Below are positions 27,092-36,118 of a stretch of 64,000 nucleotides of DNA, piece by piece; the stretch's first letter is position 1; each line of letters starts with the position of its first letter. The notes below the pieces were generated by a model. It had not been told where the DNA came from. It searched no databases and saw only the letters and a program-made list of their open reading frames with translations. The position numbers and the translations under genes were made by a program. Location of the stretch: positions 62,001 through 126,000 of the forward strand of contig JAIBAN010000008.1 in the NCBI GenBank assembly GCA_019695185.1. Direction: 5' to 3'. Source of the stretch: Blastocatellia bacterium (GTDB taxonomy: Bacteria > Acidobacteriota > Blastocatellia > Chloracidobacteriales > Chloracidobacteriaceae).

Positions 27092-27178
27092 ACGGCGGCT
27101 TCAAGGTTGAATTTAACTTCCGGTAAGGGGAAACCGAGGGTCAGGGAAGCAATCATTGGTACCCGCCCTTGGTTCCCG
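27092..27178 (+). pseudogene. Decayed 3' end of an AIM24-like gene with its terminator
   Basis: The sequence GGCTTCAAGGTTGAATTTAA matches the last codons of the AIM24-like gene at 15375-16547 (GGATTCAAGGTTGAATTTTAA), but one T is missing, so the stop codon is lost. The similarity continues into the terminator: ACCGAGGGT ... ACCCGCCCTTGGTTCC here versus CCGAGGGT ... ACCCGCCCTCGGTTCC there. No upstream part of the gene remains, so this is the relic of a deleted paralogue or a duplicated tail. Confidence 0.7.
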
Positions 27179-27323
27179 CTCCTTCCTTTCCTGATTTCTC
27201 CTCTTTCAGGTTTTCCCTTCATCGGAAACACATTTCTTTCTCAGAAAAATCCATTGTTCCCATTGCTCCCGATGCCTATCATGGGCTTTTCCGCACCCCA
27301 TCCAAACGAAGGTTGTTCATGGT

Positions 27324-28544
27324 GTGAAAAAGAACCCCATCAAACCTGATTTTATCGAGTGGGTGACAATTCCCAAATCCATTCTGACCCGGCTGGGCTG
27401 GGCTGTCTGCGGGCTGGTTCTGGTTGGGGTCTGGATTTTCATACTGTTCAATCGGGGAGTCCATCCTCCCACCACCGAATTCCGAAAATATTCACCCACT
27501 CTGTTTCAATGTCAGGGAGTGGTTGTGGTCCGCCGGGGAGCCGAAATCATTCCTGTCACGGGCAGCTTTGAATTGCAGGAAGGCGACACGGTTCAAACCG
27601 GTTCTGAGTCCACGGCCTCGCTCAAATATGCCGATGAAAGCATTTCCTGCCTCAAGCCCAATTCCACGGTGATCGTCAATGTCAGCGCCAAATCCTCCAC
27701 CGGGGAAACCGCCATCAGCCGGAGTCAACTGGTGAACGGGACTCTTTCAGTTGCAACCGTCGGTGCCTCCCCCGGAACCATCAATGAAATTGATGCCGGT
27801 CAGTTTCGCATTTCCTTTTCCGAGCCTTCCACCGCGACTGTGGAAAAGAACCAGGGTGAACATCAATCCAGCGTGCGAGTCGGCACTGGCGTTGTCCAGG
27901 TGGTCACTAAAGACGGAAACCCCAGAACGATTCGGGAGAACAAAGAATTCATTGCCCATGACGATGGAACGACGCAGGAAACCAGGCTTTCCGGAAGGCC
28001 GGTCCTGCGGGCTCCGGACAACCTGGCGACACTGCCTCTGGCCAAAGGAAAAAATGCCGAAGTCAGTTTTTCCTGGACCCCGCTCCCTGCCATTCAAAGC
28101 TATGTTGTGCAAATCGCCAACCGGAGCTTCAGGCAAAATCCCAGCCCAATGCTGGAACGAATCGCCAGGATTCCGGTGCTTGACCTGCAACTTCCCCCGG
28201 CGACTGCGGTTTACTATTGGAGAGTGGCAGGCATTGAAGCCGATGGCCGCACCGGTTTATGGAGTGAGGAGCATCAATTGCAGACCATTCAGCGAATTGA
28301 GGAACCCAACCGACCCATCCGGATTGACCGCCCGGCCATTACCGCAATTCAACCCGGTTTGATTGAGGTGGCTGGAACGACTGAACCCGGCGTCACCCTG
28401 CTCATCAACCAGGTTCCCACTCTGGTGGATAACCACGGCAAGTACAACCGTGCTATCGAGTTGAAAAACGGGAAAGGCAGGATTCGCCTTGAAGCGTCTG
28501 ACCCAACCGGACGAAGGGGAACCCGAACTGAATCCTTTCCTTAA
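27324..28544 (+). CDS. Membrane-anchored FecR-domain protein
   Basis: A 406-residue protein starting at a GTG (27324), with a weak upstream site, so the start is the least certain part. A single membrane helix lies at about 24-44 (GWAVCGLVLVGVWIFILF), followed by a FecR-like domain at about 60-215 (VVVVRRGAEIIPVTGSFELQ, LQEGDTVQTGSESTASLKYA). The middle and C-terminal parts are Ig/fibronectin-like beta modules (TPLPAIQSYVVQIANRS and AGTTEPGVTLLINQVPTLV). FecR domains often sense or bind envelope polymers; without an adjacent sigma factor a regulatory role is not supported. The small gene downstream is 54 bp away on the same strand. Confidence 0.82.
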   Translation: MKKNPIKPDFIEWVTIPKSILTRLGWAVCGLVLVGVWIFILFNRGVHPPTTEFRKYSPTLFQCQGVVVVRRGAEIIPVTGSFELQEGDTVQTGSESTASLKYADESISCLKPNSTVIVNVSAKSSTGETAISRSQLVNGTLSVATVGASPGTINEIDAGQFRISFSEPSTATVEKNQGEHQSSVRVGTGVVQVVTKDGNPRTIRENKEFIAHDDGTTQETRLSGRPVLRAPDNLATLPLAKGKNAEVSFSWTPLPAIQSYVVQIANRSFRQNPSPMLERIARIPVLDLQLPPATAVYYWRVAGIEADGRTGLWSEEHQLQTIQRIEEPNRPIRIDRPAITAIQPGLIEVAGTTEPGVTLLINQVPTLVDNHGKYNRAIELKNGKGRIRLEASDPTGRRGTRTESFP

Positions 28545-28598
28545 CCAGTGGTTCTGTCGCACGCTCATTTTACCGGATTGACCTTGAGGGTTAAGACA

Positions 28599-29216
28599 AT
28601 GGGAGTGGATTTCCAGGCCCTTGTGGGTCACAACTTTGATTTTGAAGACCTGTTGACCTTACCCGACCATCTCAATCGAACTTGGTCTCAGGTCCAGGAG
28701 TTTCTGCCCATTATTGAAGGATACCCGGCTCCAAATGCCAAAGCACCACGTCAGTGGCAATGGAAATCGCTGGACGGCAAACTTTCTTTTGAGAAAGAAC
28801 TGGAAACCACGGGCTCAATTTGGTTGGATGGCCCGGATGGCTTTTTTTTTAGCGTGGGCGTGCAAGCGATTGTCATCAATCATGGCTGTCGATGGTGGCA
28901 CTATCTGACTGACAGTCAAGTCCGGCATAAACTGGGGCAGGTTTGTCACCATATCGGGCGGGTCGCAGTCAGTGACCTTGTGATTTATATTCCTGACAGC
29001 TTTTACGAATGCTCCAGCGCATCTGACTTGGTGGATGAAGGGAAAAGCATTGCGGAAATCCTGGCGTGGCTGCACGGAAAAGTTGGCAATCCAGCCCGTG
29101 ACTGTTCGGATATTACTCCGGAAGAAAGATTTTCAGGCTGGGGCGGAAACCGGTATTTCGTTGAGGAGGTGGAATTGAAAAAGAAAAAACCCGCCAGCTC
29201 ACGCAGGCGGGAGTAA
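28599..29216 (+). CDS. Conserved-looking hypothetical protein
   Basis: A 205-residue soluble protein that I do not recognise. The ATG at 28599 is chosen because TTGAGGG lies upstream; a longer in-frame start at 28548 is possible. It is rich in Trp, His and acidic residues (NRTWSQVQEFLPIIEGYP, CRWWHYLTDSQVRHKLGQ), with no signal peptide or membrane segment. The basic tail KKKKPASSRRRE is encoded by DNA that, on the other strand, forms the terminator of the convergent gene, so the tail may be a by-product of that overlap. It probably shares a transcript with the FecR-like gene. Confidence 0.65.
   Translation: MGVDFQALVGHNFDFEDLLTLPDHLNRTWSQVQEFLPIIEGYPAPNAKAPRQWQWKSLDGKLSFEKELETTGSIWLDGPDGFFFSVGVQAIVINHGCRWWHYLTDSQVRHKLGQVCHHIGRVAVSDLVIYIPDSFYECSSASDLVDEGKSIAEILAWLHGKVGNPARDCSDITPEERFSGWGGNRYFVEEVELKKKKPASSRRRE
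29184..29211 (-). terminator. Intrinsic terminator inside the 3' end of the convergent gene
   Basis: On the minus strand CCCGCC (29211-29206) pairs with GGCGGG (29195-29190), followed by TTTTTTC. It terminates the kinase/DUF4384 transcript and overlaps the last codons of the plus-strand gene. Confidence 0.8.
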
Positions 29217-29238
29217 CTTGTTTCAATAAACACCCACC

Positions 29239-29991
29239 CTATGGTTTCCGGGCTGAAAGGGCTGGCATTTCAGCACAGCGGAGCGTAATGGAATCAATCA
29301 GTTCATCCCGGTTTTTGGCCTCGGCATTGGTCAAAACAATCGTGTACGGATTGTTTGATTTACGTTTCAGGGCGGAATGAATAACGGTTCCTCCCCGTCG
29401 TTCGACCCGTTCCAGCAACGTTCCCTGGTCAATCCGTTCCTTGCCGCTCAATAGGTCTGGAATCAAATCCTTGGTGAATATCACGGTAAAAATTTCCTCG
29501 GCGTTTGGTTCCTCAAAGGCAAACCAGCCGTCGCGGGGGTCGGAATATGCCTGGACGAATCCCGGCAGGAAATACTCCTGGTTGGCGGTGACAAAATTCC
29601 GCCCGTAATCAACCCGTGAATCCGGAAACGTCACCGACAGCGGGGCAAGTTGGCGGCCATCCGGGCTGCGGGTCTGGTTCAGCAGGTACAAATATCCGTC
29701 CTGATTGGAGGTAATGCCAAAGCGGATTTGGTCTCCGGAAAAGTAAGTGGAAAACGGATTGGTTTCGATGGATTCGCCCCTGGCTCCCTGTTTGAAAACC
29801 CGGATTTCCAATTCCAGCGGCTTGCCCCGCACCACTTTCCGGCGTTTGACTGGCGGCGCTGCTTTTTTCTCATTTTTCCGGGACCAGACCAGAGTCGGAG
29901 AATCCGATTGGGCGTTGGCCGAAATCGGAATCAGAATTAAACCAAAGCTCAAGAGAACCGGCATCAGCCTCTCAAATAATTTCTGTTTCAT
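29239..29991 (-). CDS. Secreted DUF4384-type protein
   Basis: A 250-residue protein with signal peptide (RLMPVLLSFGLILIPISANA). Residues of about 75-180 fit the DUF4384 pattern (GDQIRFGITSNQDGYLYLLN ... FPDSRVDYGRNFV). The chosen start is the ATG at 29991; the longer frame upstream runs into the kinase gene. It follows the kinase/FGE gene by 50 bp on the same strand and probably belongs to its operon. DUF4384 domains often occur next to, or fused with, Ser/Thr kinases, so it may be an envelope partner or output of that kinase. The biochemical function is unknown. Confidence 0.8.
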   Translation of the reverse strand: MKQKLFERLMPVLLSFGLILIPISANAQSDSPTLVWSRKNEKKAAPPVKRRKVVRGKPLELEIRVFKQGARGESIETNPFSTYFSGDQIRFGITSNQDGYLYLLNQTRSPDGRQLAPLSVTFPDSRVDYGRNFVTANQEYFLPGFVQAYSDPRDGWFAFEEPNAEEIFTVIFTKDLIPDLLSGKERIDQGTLLERVERRGGTVIHSALKRKSNNPYTIVLTNAEAKNRDELIDSITLRCAEMPALSARKP

Positions 29992-30041
29992 ACAAATACC
30001 TCGATTGATTTCAATGATTCTCAATTCGAACCGCTCCAGGC

Positions 30042-32168
30042 TCAGTTCAGCACTCGTTTGTCTTGCTGGAAAAATGCCGTCAGGCGTGGGTCTTTGGCCG
30101 CAATAGCGCAACGGAATCCAATCAGCCAGCTTCGTTCCTCCAGGTCGCTTTTGGTGAACATCGGAGCATGGAACATGCGGCGGGTCGTCCGGGCATCTTC
30201 CGCGTTGCCGTGGAAACTGCCCCCTCTGACGACAAACAGTCCTTCACTGTAATCCCCTGCCGGTTGCGGGTTGTTGGGATACGCCAGATAGGGTGAATCG
30301 GTCCATTCAGCCACGTTGCCCGCCAAATCCTGTACCCCATAGGCGCTGGCGCTGGCTGGCCGGATTCCCACAGTTTGTGGAAGTTGGGCATCCAGTACGG
30401 CATTTCCCGGCGTGTAGAGGGTCGCCCAGGGCCACATGCGCTTGGTTTTGCTGTTTGGATCCCAACTGGCCGCCTTTTCCCATTCGACTTCACTGGGCAG
30501 GCGTTTTCCAGCCCAGGTGGCATAGGCGCGGGCGTCCTCCAGCGTCACCCCGACCACGGGAGCGGCGGGTGAACCCAAAAAGTAATTCTTCCCCCACCAG
30601 GGGTCGGTCGGCGGTGCATGTTTCGTGGCATCGCAAAAGGCTTTGTACTGCGCATTGGTGACTTCCAGTTTATCAATGTAATAGTCATCCAGTTTGACCC
30701 GGTGGGCGGGTTTTTCGTTCGGCTGGTGCGTATCATCACCCAGAATGAATTCTCCTGCCGGTATCAAAATCATCGGCCCGGAATATTCAATCTCAGACGG
30801 CAACCCATCGTTTTCCGCCCGCAGTTGCGCCACCACCGTCTGCACCTCACCATCGCGTCCGGTGACCGAGGTTCGAAAATCGCCAAAGCCTTCACAACGA
30901 ACCTTGACCACCCGGTTTCCGGCTTTCATCCCGTACAGGCGAATGGTGCCGTCCGGGGCAGGGATGCCATGCACTTCGTTATCCACCAGCACTTCGCTCC
31001 CAAACGGTGCCCCCTGCACCACCACTGTAAAACCCGGCACTTTGATAAAAAAGAAGAGTGCCAGACAGACTGCGGTCAGGGTCAGCCAAATGGCCAAGGC
31101 CGAGCCTGTCAACCAGGAGGTTCGGGTATTAAACCGGCGAACCAGCAATTTGAGTTGGGAAAGACGCAATGAATTAAATTTTGATTTAACTTTCATTGAA
31201 GGTCTTCCCTCCACCTTGTTTCGTTTTGGCAATTGATGCGTGAGGGTGGCCACCTCATGGACGTGAACCGGGGACTTTTTTTCAATCCGCTGGGTGTCGG
31301 AATGCGGATTCACCGGCGCAGATGGGACGGATTTCAAATCACGGCGGGCGGTTTCGGCAGTTGAATATCGGTCTTTCATATTTTTTGACATCAGTCTGGC
31401 AATGACACGGGATAATTGAATTGGAATGTTTGGCTGGAGCTCGTGCAAAAGCGGTGCCACAGTTTCCGGATTGCAATGCCAATCCAGCCAGGCACCGGTC
31501 GGATTGTCTTTGGCTTCCCGATACACCTTGCGAAACACCTCCTGAAAGCGGGCGGCTCCCAGCGCCAACTCGAATCCAACAATTCCCAAGGCATATAAAT
31601 CGGCTTGGCCGGGATTTCCTCCGGTTTCTCCACGTTCCGGTTCAATCAATTCGGGGGCGAGATATTTGGCGGTTCCAAGCGACGTTTTGCTGCTTGAAAC
31701 CGAGGCGTTTTCGGAAATGCCAAAATCAGAGAGACAAGGGAGTCCGCCCTGGTCAAGAAGGATGTTTTCCGGTTTCAGGTCACGATGGATAATCCCTGCC
31801 TGATGAATCACCTCCAGCGCCGAAAGAAGCTGGTCGAGAATGCGCAGAACCTGGCTTGATTCAACCGGTCCCCGTTGAATCAGGGACCGCAGGGTTTGCC
31901 CCTCGACATAATTCATGACCAGAAACAACCGGTCGTCCACTTCAAACGAATCCCGGAAGGCAACAATATGGGGATGGGCCGGAAGTTCGGAGAGAATGCG
32001 AATTTCCTGCTCGAACCGCTGCCGGTGGTCGGCATCTCCGGCCAGTTCAGGATGGATTTCCTTGAGGGCAACGTATTTCCGCTGGAGGGGGTGATAGGCT
32101 TTATACACCGTTCCCATCCCGCCTTTGCCAATGGTTTCGAGGATTTCGTATTGCTTGATGCGTGCCAT
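30042..32168 (-). CDS. Ser/Thr kinase fused to a formylglycine-generating-enzyme-like domain
   Basis: A 708-residue fusion. Residues about 7-270 are a complete kinase (IGKGGMGTVYKA, HRDLKPENILLD, SDFGIS). A disordered linker and one transmembrane helix follow at about 350-372 (AIWLTLTAVCLALFFFIKV), then a PEGA-like beta domain (VVVQGAPFGSEVLVDNEVHG). The last 240 residues are an FGE-sulfatase/SUMF1 fold (IPAGEFILGDDTHQPNEKPA, NVAEWTDSPY, VVRGGSFHGNAEDARTTRRM, IGFRCA). The copper-binding cysteine pair of true FGEs is not evident, so the domain may bind ligand outside the membrane while the kinase signals inside. The DUF4384 gene lies 50 bp downstream. Confidence 0.9.
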   Translation of the reverse strand: MARIKQYEILETIGKGGMGTVYKAYHPLQRKYVALKEIHPELAGDADHRQRFEQEIRILSELPAHPHIVAFRDSFEVDDRLFLVMNYVEGQTLRSLIQRGPVESSQVLRILDQLLSALEVIHQAGIIHRDLKPENILLDQGGLPCLSDFGISENASVSSSKTSLGTAKYLAPELIEPERGETGGNPGQADLYALGIVGFELALGAARFQEVFRKVYREAKDNPTGAWLDWHCNPETVAPLLHELQPNIPIQLSRVIARLMSKNMKDRYSTAETARRDLKSVPSAPVNPHSDTQRIEKKSPVHVHEVATLTHQLPKRNKVEGRPSMKVKSKFNSLRLSQLKLLVRRFNTRTSWLTGSALAIWLTLTAVCLALFFFIKVPGFTVVVQGAPFGSEVLVDNEVHGIPAPDGTIRLYGMKAGNRVVKVRCEGFGDFRTSVTGRDGEVQTVVAQLRAENDGLPSEIEYSGPMILIPAGEFILGDDTHQPNEKPAHRVKLDDYYIDKLEVTNAQYKAFCDATKHAPPTDPWWGKNYFLGSPAAPVVGVTLEDARAYATWAGKRLPSEVEWEKAASWDPNSKTKRMWPWATLYTPGNAVLDAQLPQTVGIRPASASAYGVQDLAGNVAEWTDSPYLAYPNNPQPAGDYSEGLFVVRGGSFHGNAEDARTTRRMFHAPMFTKSDLEERSWLIGFRCAIAAKDPRLTAFFQQDKRVLN

Positions 32169-32292
32169 GACACTCCACTTGGTCGAAACGAGAATTTAAT
32201 TTCGTTTCTTTCACTGCAAGTAAAGTGCCAAAAAGCCGAGCCAGGGCCAAACCGTCCTTCGACAGCCACCTTTTCACCAACCAGCCCTTGTT

Positions 32293-32988
32293 TTACTCAA
32301 TCGGGATTTTCTCGCCCAGAATTACCCGTGGAGCCCAAAGGTTGAGGTCCACCCAGGCACCGGTGATGGCGGCGATTTCGCGGATTTCCCAGGATAGTTT
32401 CATGGAACGGCTGTAGGATTGCCGGTCGGCAGTCACCCCGATGGCCGGCAATCCCATTGAATCAGACAGATACAAGGCGCGGCCCAGATGAAATTCCTGC
32501 GACACCAACACCACCTGTTTGACCCCGAATATATGTTTGGCCCGGTAGCAACTGTCGTAGGTGCGGCGTCCGGCAAAGTCAAGCACGATATCCGTTTCCG
32601 GAACCCCCAGGCGAACGGCTGTGTTTTTCATGACTTCGGGTTCGTTGTAGGAATGAAACCGGTTGTCTCCGGTCATGAGCAGCTTGCGGACTTTTCCTGC
32701 TTTGTACAAATCAACTGCCGTGGCAACGCGGTCATACAACACCGGGCTGGGTTGCCCGTTGGGCCAGATACCGGCTCCGAAAACCAGCGCAATCCGGAAT
32801 TGGGTGCTGTCAGGAACCGCCGCAACCTGATGAAATACTCTGCCGGCGGCATTGCGCCGCGTCCACCAGTTCAGGCCCACCACAAACAACCCGCAGGTGC
32901 AGACCAACAATACACCCACCGTTATCATCCGTTTCCGCCGGGTGGCATCCTGCCACTGTCGCACCAACTGCCGGACCAGCTTTTTCAT
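32293..32988 (-). CDS. SanA/YdcF-type DUF218 envelope protein
   Basis: A 231-residue protein with a basic N-terminus and one membrane helix (MITVGVLLVCTCGLFVVGLN), then a DUF218 domain (IALVFGAGIWPNGQPSPVLY, LLMTGDNRFHSYNEPEVM, VVLVSQEFHLGRALYL). In Enterobacteria SanA and YdcF affect envelope integrity; their biochemical activity is not settled. The ATG at 32988 is preferred over the GTG two codons upstream because GGGGTGG stands 5 bp before it. It is likely independent of the kinase gene downstream (125-bp gap). Confidence 0.87.
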   Translation of the reverse strand: MKKLVRQLVRQWQDATRRKRMITVGVLLVCTCGLFVVGLNWWTRRNAAGRVFHQVAAVPDSTQFRIALVFGAGIWPNGQPSPVLYDRVATAVDLYKAGKVRKLLMTGDNRFHSYNEPEVMKNTAVRLGVPETDIVLDFAGRRTYDSCYRAKHIFGVKQVVLVSQEFHLGRALYLSDSMGLPAIGVTADRQSYSRSMKLSWEIREIAAITGAWVDLNLWAPRVILGEKIPIE

Positions 32989-33032
32989 AACCACCCCGCT
33001 TTCAACTTCATTAAGGGATGGGGAATTGTATT

Positions 33033-33854
33033 TTATTTGATAAGGTCTTCCAAGGCTGAAATATCAATATTGTCGCCGGTGGATTTGTTGTGATTTTTCA
33101 GGTGGCGCATTACCGAATTGAGCGCCGAAGAGAACTCGGCAAAGCTGACGCTTGACTTATTCATAAACAAAACGCTGAAAATACCCAGGATGGTCGTGGT
33201 CAGGGTTTTGTAGGAACTGAGCATTTTTTCCTTCTTCGCTGCATCAGCAGAAGAACCACCTGAGTTGGCCGCCTCGGCTGCCTCACACCGTTTGAGCAGT
33301 TCCCCGTTTTCTTTTTCAGTGTATTGACAGCGCTTGAGCAACTCGGTGTTTTCACCTCGCAGGTGCGAAATCATTTCATAGAGCTTTTGGGATTCCAGGT
33401 TCAGTGTGGCAATCTCCCGTTTCAGTTCCTCATTTTCATATTTGAGAATCACTTCCGGTGGCGGCGGCGCAGGCGGGCGCGTGTTGGAAGGATTGGGGAA
33501 CGGACGGCTGGGCACATTGACCGGAGCCGGTTTGGGAGGCTCCGGCGCAATTCCCTGAAACGTGTTGATGATACCCATCAGCCCTGTGTCATTGGGAAAC
33601 CATTTATGAATCCGCTCGCACAGATAATGGCTGACATGCGAATTCCCACCTACGGTCGGGTGCCGTAAAACCTGTTCCAGAAGCACCGGGGAACTTGAAA
33701 AACGACTTTTGAGGTACTTAATGGATTCCAGGTATTGGTCCATTTCGGTTTTGTATTTTCCACGAATATCAAGCCCGCCCTGCCCCCCCTGATACAACTT
33801 GTCAAAGCCGTAGATTTTCTCAAGCCGGGCAATGATGTTCTGAATTTCGTCCAT
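33033..33854 (-). CDS. Hypothetical protein with coiled coil and proline-rich linker
   Basis: A 273-residue cytoplasmic-looking protein of unknown function. Residues 1-110 are mixed helical (MDEIQNIIARLEKIYGFDKL), 115-145 are Pro-rich (PSRPFPNPSNTRPPAPPPPE), and 146-205 form a coiled coil (NEELKREIATLNLESQKLYE). The C-terminus is a short hydrophobic/helical region. The ATG at 33854 follows a gapped purine-rich site. It starts 41 bp after the end of the channel gene on the same strand, so it probably shares its transcript and could be an accessory or scaffold subunit. Confidence 0.75.
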   Translation of the reverse strand: MDEIQNIIARLEKIYGFDKLYQGGQGGLDIRGKYKTEMDQYLESIKYLKSRFSSSPVLLEQVLRHPTVGGNSHVSHYLCERIHKWFPNDTGLMGIINTFQGIAPEPPKPAPVNVPSRPFPNPSNTRPPAPPPPEVILKYENEELKREIATLNLESQKLYEMISHLRGENTELLKRCQYTEKENGELLKRCEAAEAANSGGSSADAAKKEKMLSSYKTLTTTILGIFSVLFMNKSSVSFAEFSSALNSVMRHLKNHNKSTGDNIDISALEDLIK

Positions 33855-33894
33855 AGTTTCGTTTCCCTGTCCTCTCCCCAAAAAACTCCGGCCT

Positions 33895-35802
33895 TTATGA
33901 TTCGGCAATAACAATCAGTTTGTCACCGGCAGCCAAGGTGAAGGTTTCTGATTTAGTTGGATTGATAACCACCCCGTATGCTTTTTCGGCATTTGACGCT
34001 TCGGCAGCAATGCGGAATCCGATGGCGATTTCCCCGCGCCTCCGCGCTGCCTCCAGGGCCGTGTAGAATGTGATCGGCTGGTTTGGTTCAATATAGTTGG
34101 TTGCCGGTTTGAGGTAAATCTCTGAGCCATCGGCATCAAACAAATCTGCAAAAACTGCGCTCAGTTCCTTGTTTTCGGAAAGCTGCGAAAGCATGAGGCT
34201 GATGAGTTTGTCACTCACGATAAAATCATCGGCCTTGGTTACTTCGGCCAACTCACGGTTCCGCACATCCAGCATTTCGCTGACAATGGTAAACTGGTCG
34301 CCGGTTTTCTCTTCGATATTGCGCAAATGCAGGAGCGTGATGAGGGTATTGGCGTCGGCCTCCTGTGGGGGCAGCTTATCGGTATAGCCGAGCACGATAA
34401 TATGCTCATAGGTTGGAATGGCCAACGAATCGAGGGTCCGGCGGTCAGTCGTGTCAGCCATTTCAAATCCCACCGTGGAATTGACCAACAGAGTCCGTAA
34501 TTGTTTGACGGCTTCGGCAGCATCACTGGCATCAGCCACAATCATGGTTTCGGAACCGGGGGCCACATAGTTGTCCAGTTCCGTGACAATCGTCCGACCT
34601 TTCTGGTTCCAGCCTAAAATCAGGGTCCGTTCCGGCCTGGATGAGGACTGGCCCTCCTCCCGAATGACTTTTTCATTGATTGGCGGGCGGCTTGATTGCG
34701 TCAACTGAACCTTGTCGTCATCTTCGGCAATGGCAATCACCTTGTCCCCGGCGGCAATGACGGTTTCCATCGGCGGGTTGACCTGAATCCGCCCGTCACG
34801 GAACCGCAGCCCCATGACACAGGCATCCTCATACAGAAACAACGATTCGCCAAAGGTTTTTCCCGTCAGTTTGGGTTCTTCCTGAAAGTAAATTTCGTCA
34901 CCGTCAAAATCAAGCAGTTCTGTATACACCACACTCAACCCTGACTGGCGGCAGGTCTGCACGGTAATCCGGGCAATCAAATCTTCCGACAAAACCAACT
35001 CGACCTCATCACGCCCCACCATTTTGGCGACCTCCAGATTTTTGGGGTCACGGACTTCCGCCACAATATGATAAGGCTCAGCGCGCCGTTTTGGGTTGTT
35101 GGTGATGGCAAGCAAGGTCTTGAGCGTTTCGGTATCAGGGTTTTGCTCATTGGAAGCCAGGATGATAATGGATTTGGAGGCTTGCGGATTGACGATTTCC
35201 AAATCATCCAGGTCAATCGGGCTGCCGCTGCGGCAAATCACCTTGGTGTTTCTGGTTTGGGGAATCTTGGCCCGGATGTCATCCTCCATCTCCACTTTGT
35301 CACTGTCAGCCAAAATCACTATTCGGGGTTTTTTCTGGTTTTCGTTGGCGATGACCAGTTCCGAAATGATGGAATAAATTTTGGGCGACCACCCTAAAAT
35401 CAGGGTATGGTTTGACTCCAGCACGACACTGCGCCCTTTGCGCAGCTCGTCAATCGTGCTTTCAATCCCCGTGGTTAAAATACCAATCAACGTGGCTACA
35501 ATGAAAATCCCGCCCATGGTGACAGCCAGCATGACCAGTCGAAATCCCCAGCCGGCATCTCCGCCCATGGTGCCTGGGTCCAAAGTCCGCAGCAGACTCA
35601 TCCAAAAGGCTTCGATAAACCCGAAATTATCATTCCCTTCAGGTTTGATTCCCACCAATATCACAAACCCTGAAGCAATCAGAATCAGGCCCAGGGAAAG
35701 CAGCCCCAGCCAACCAATCAAAGCAATGGTTCCCGCCGCCATGGTGTTGTCAAATTCATACCGCAGTCGTTGCCCCAAACCGGGCTTTGCAGAATTCGCC
35801 AT
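33895..35802 (-). CDS. CASTOR/POLLUX-type ion channel with RCK domains
   Basis: A 635-residue membrane protein. Two to three hydrophobic helices occupy the first 120 residues (TIALIGWLGLLSLGLILIAS, LVMLAVTMGGIFIVATLIG) with a pore-like loop between them (EAFWMSLLRTLDPGTMGGDA). Two large cytoplasmic RCK/TrkA-N-like halves follow, each with a nucleotide-fold start (NHTLILGWSPKIYSII and ERTLILGWNQKGRTIVTEL). This matches the bacterial relatives of plant CASTOR/POLLUX and SdpA channels, with ligand-gated cation transport the probable role; ion selectivity cannot be read. The ATG at 35802 has GGGGA upstream. The coiled-coil gene follows. Confidence 0.9.
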   Translation of the reverse strand: MANSAKPGLGQRLRYEFDNTMAAGTIALIGWLGLLSLGLILIASGFVILVGIKPEGNDNFGFIEAFWMSLLRTLDPGTMGGDAGWGFRLVMLAVTMGGIFIVATLIGILTTGIESTIDELRKGRSVVLESNHTLILGWSPKIYSIISELVIANENQKKPRIVILADSDKVEMEDDIRAKIPQTRNTKVICRSGSPIDLDDLEIVNPQASKSIIILASNEQNPDTETLKTLLAITNNPKRRAEPYHIVAEVRDPKNLEVAKMVGRDEVELVLSEDLIARITVQTCRQSGLSVVYTELLDFDGDEIYFQEEPKLTGKTFGESLFLYEDACVMGLRFRDGRIQVNPPMETVIAAGDKVIAIAEDDDKVQLTQSSRPPINEKVIREEGQSSSRPERTLILGWNQKGRTIVTELDNYVAPGSETMIVADASDAAEAVKQLRTLLVNSTVGFEMADTTDRRTLDSLAIPTYEHIIVLGYTDKLPPQEADANTLITLLHLRNIEEKTGDQFTIVSEMLDVRNRELAEVTKADDFIVSDKLISLMLSQLSENKELSAVFADLFDADGSEIYLKPATNYIEPNQPITFYTALEAARRRGEIAIGFRIAAEASNAEKAYGVVINPTKSETFTLAAGDKLIVIAES

Positions 35803-36118
35803 AGAAATTCCCCGAAATAATGAAAATGAAGATTTGAAATGGAGTGCGTGGGACTGAAGGATAACCATTCCTTCATACTATATTCGGAAAGTTTCGACAA
35901 CCAATTGCTTACAGGTTTCAATGGTCAGGGGTCAGAGGTGTCAAATACCGAAACCCCAAGGTTTGGAATTGGCTTTCAAATCTCAATTCTCAATTTTTGC
36001 TTCTCAATGCAAAAGGCCATTTCTGTCGTAATTTTTTTCAATCCAAGTTGCCCTTCAGCCGCTCTTATCCTTCCAAGGAATCATGTATCCCAAACAATCT
36101 TCACAAGGAGTTTTCGTT
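35803..36118. other. 316-bp divergent intergenic region
   Basis: Promoter region of the channel and VWA genes. It contains imperfect heptamer copies (TCTCAAT three times at about 35976-36009) and a possible minus-strand -10 (TATAGT near 35880), but no clear gene. AAGGAG at about 36104-36110 is the ribosome-binding site of the VWA gene. Confidence 0.5.

Larger units (their letters stand above)
26665..27323. other. 659-bp repeat-rich intergenic region
   Basis: This region has no intact gene. It holds a MITE-like element (26781-26938), a heptamer array in a hairpin (27036-27075) and a decayed copy of a gene tail with its terminator (27092-27178). It looks like a site of past insertion and deletion between the giant secreted protein and the FecR-like gene. 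Confidence 0.75.
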
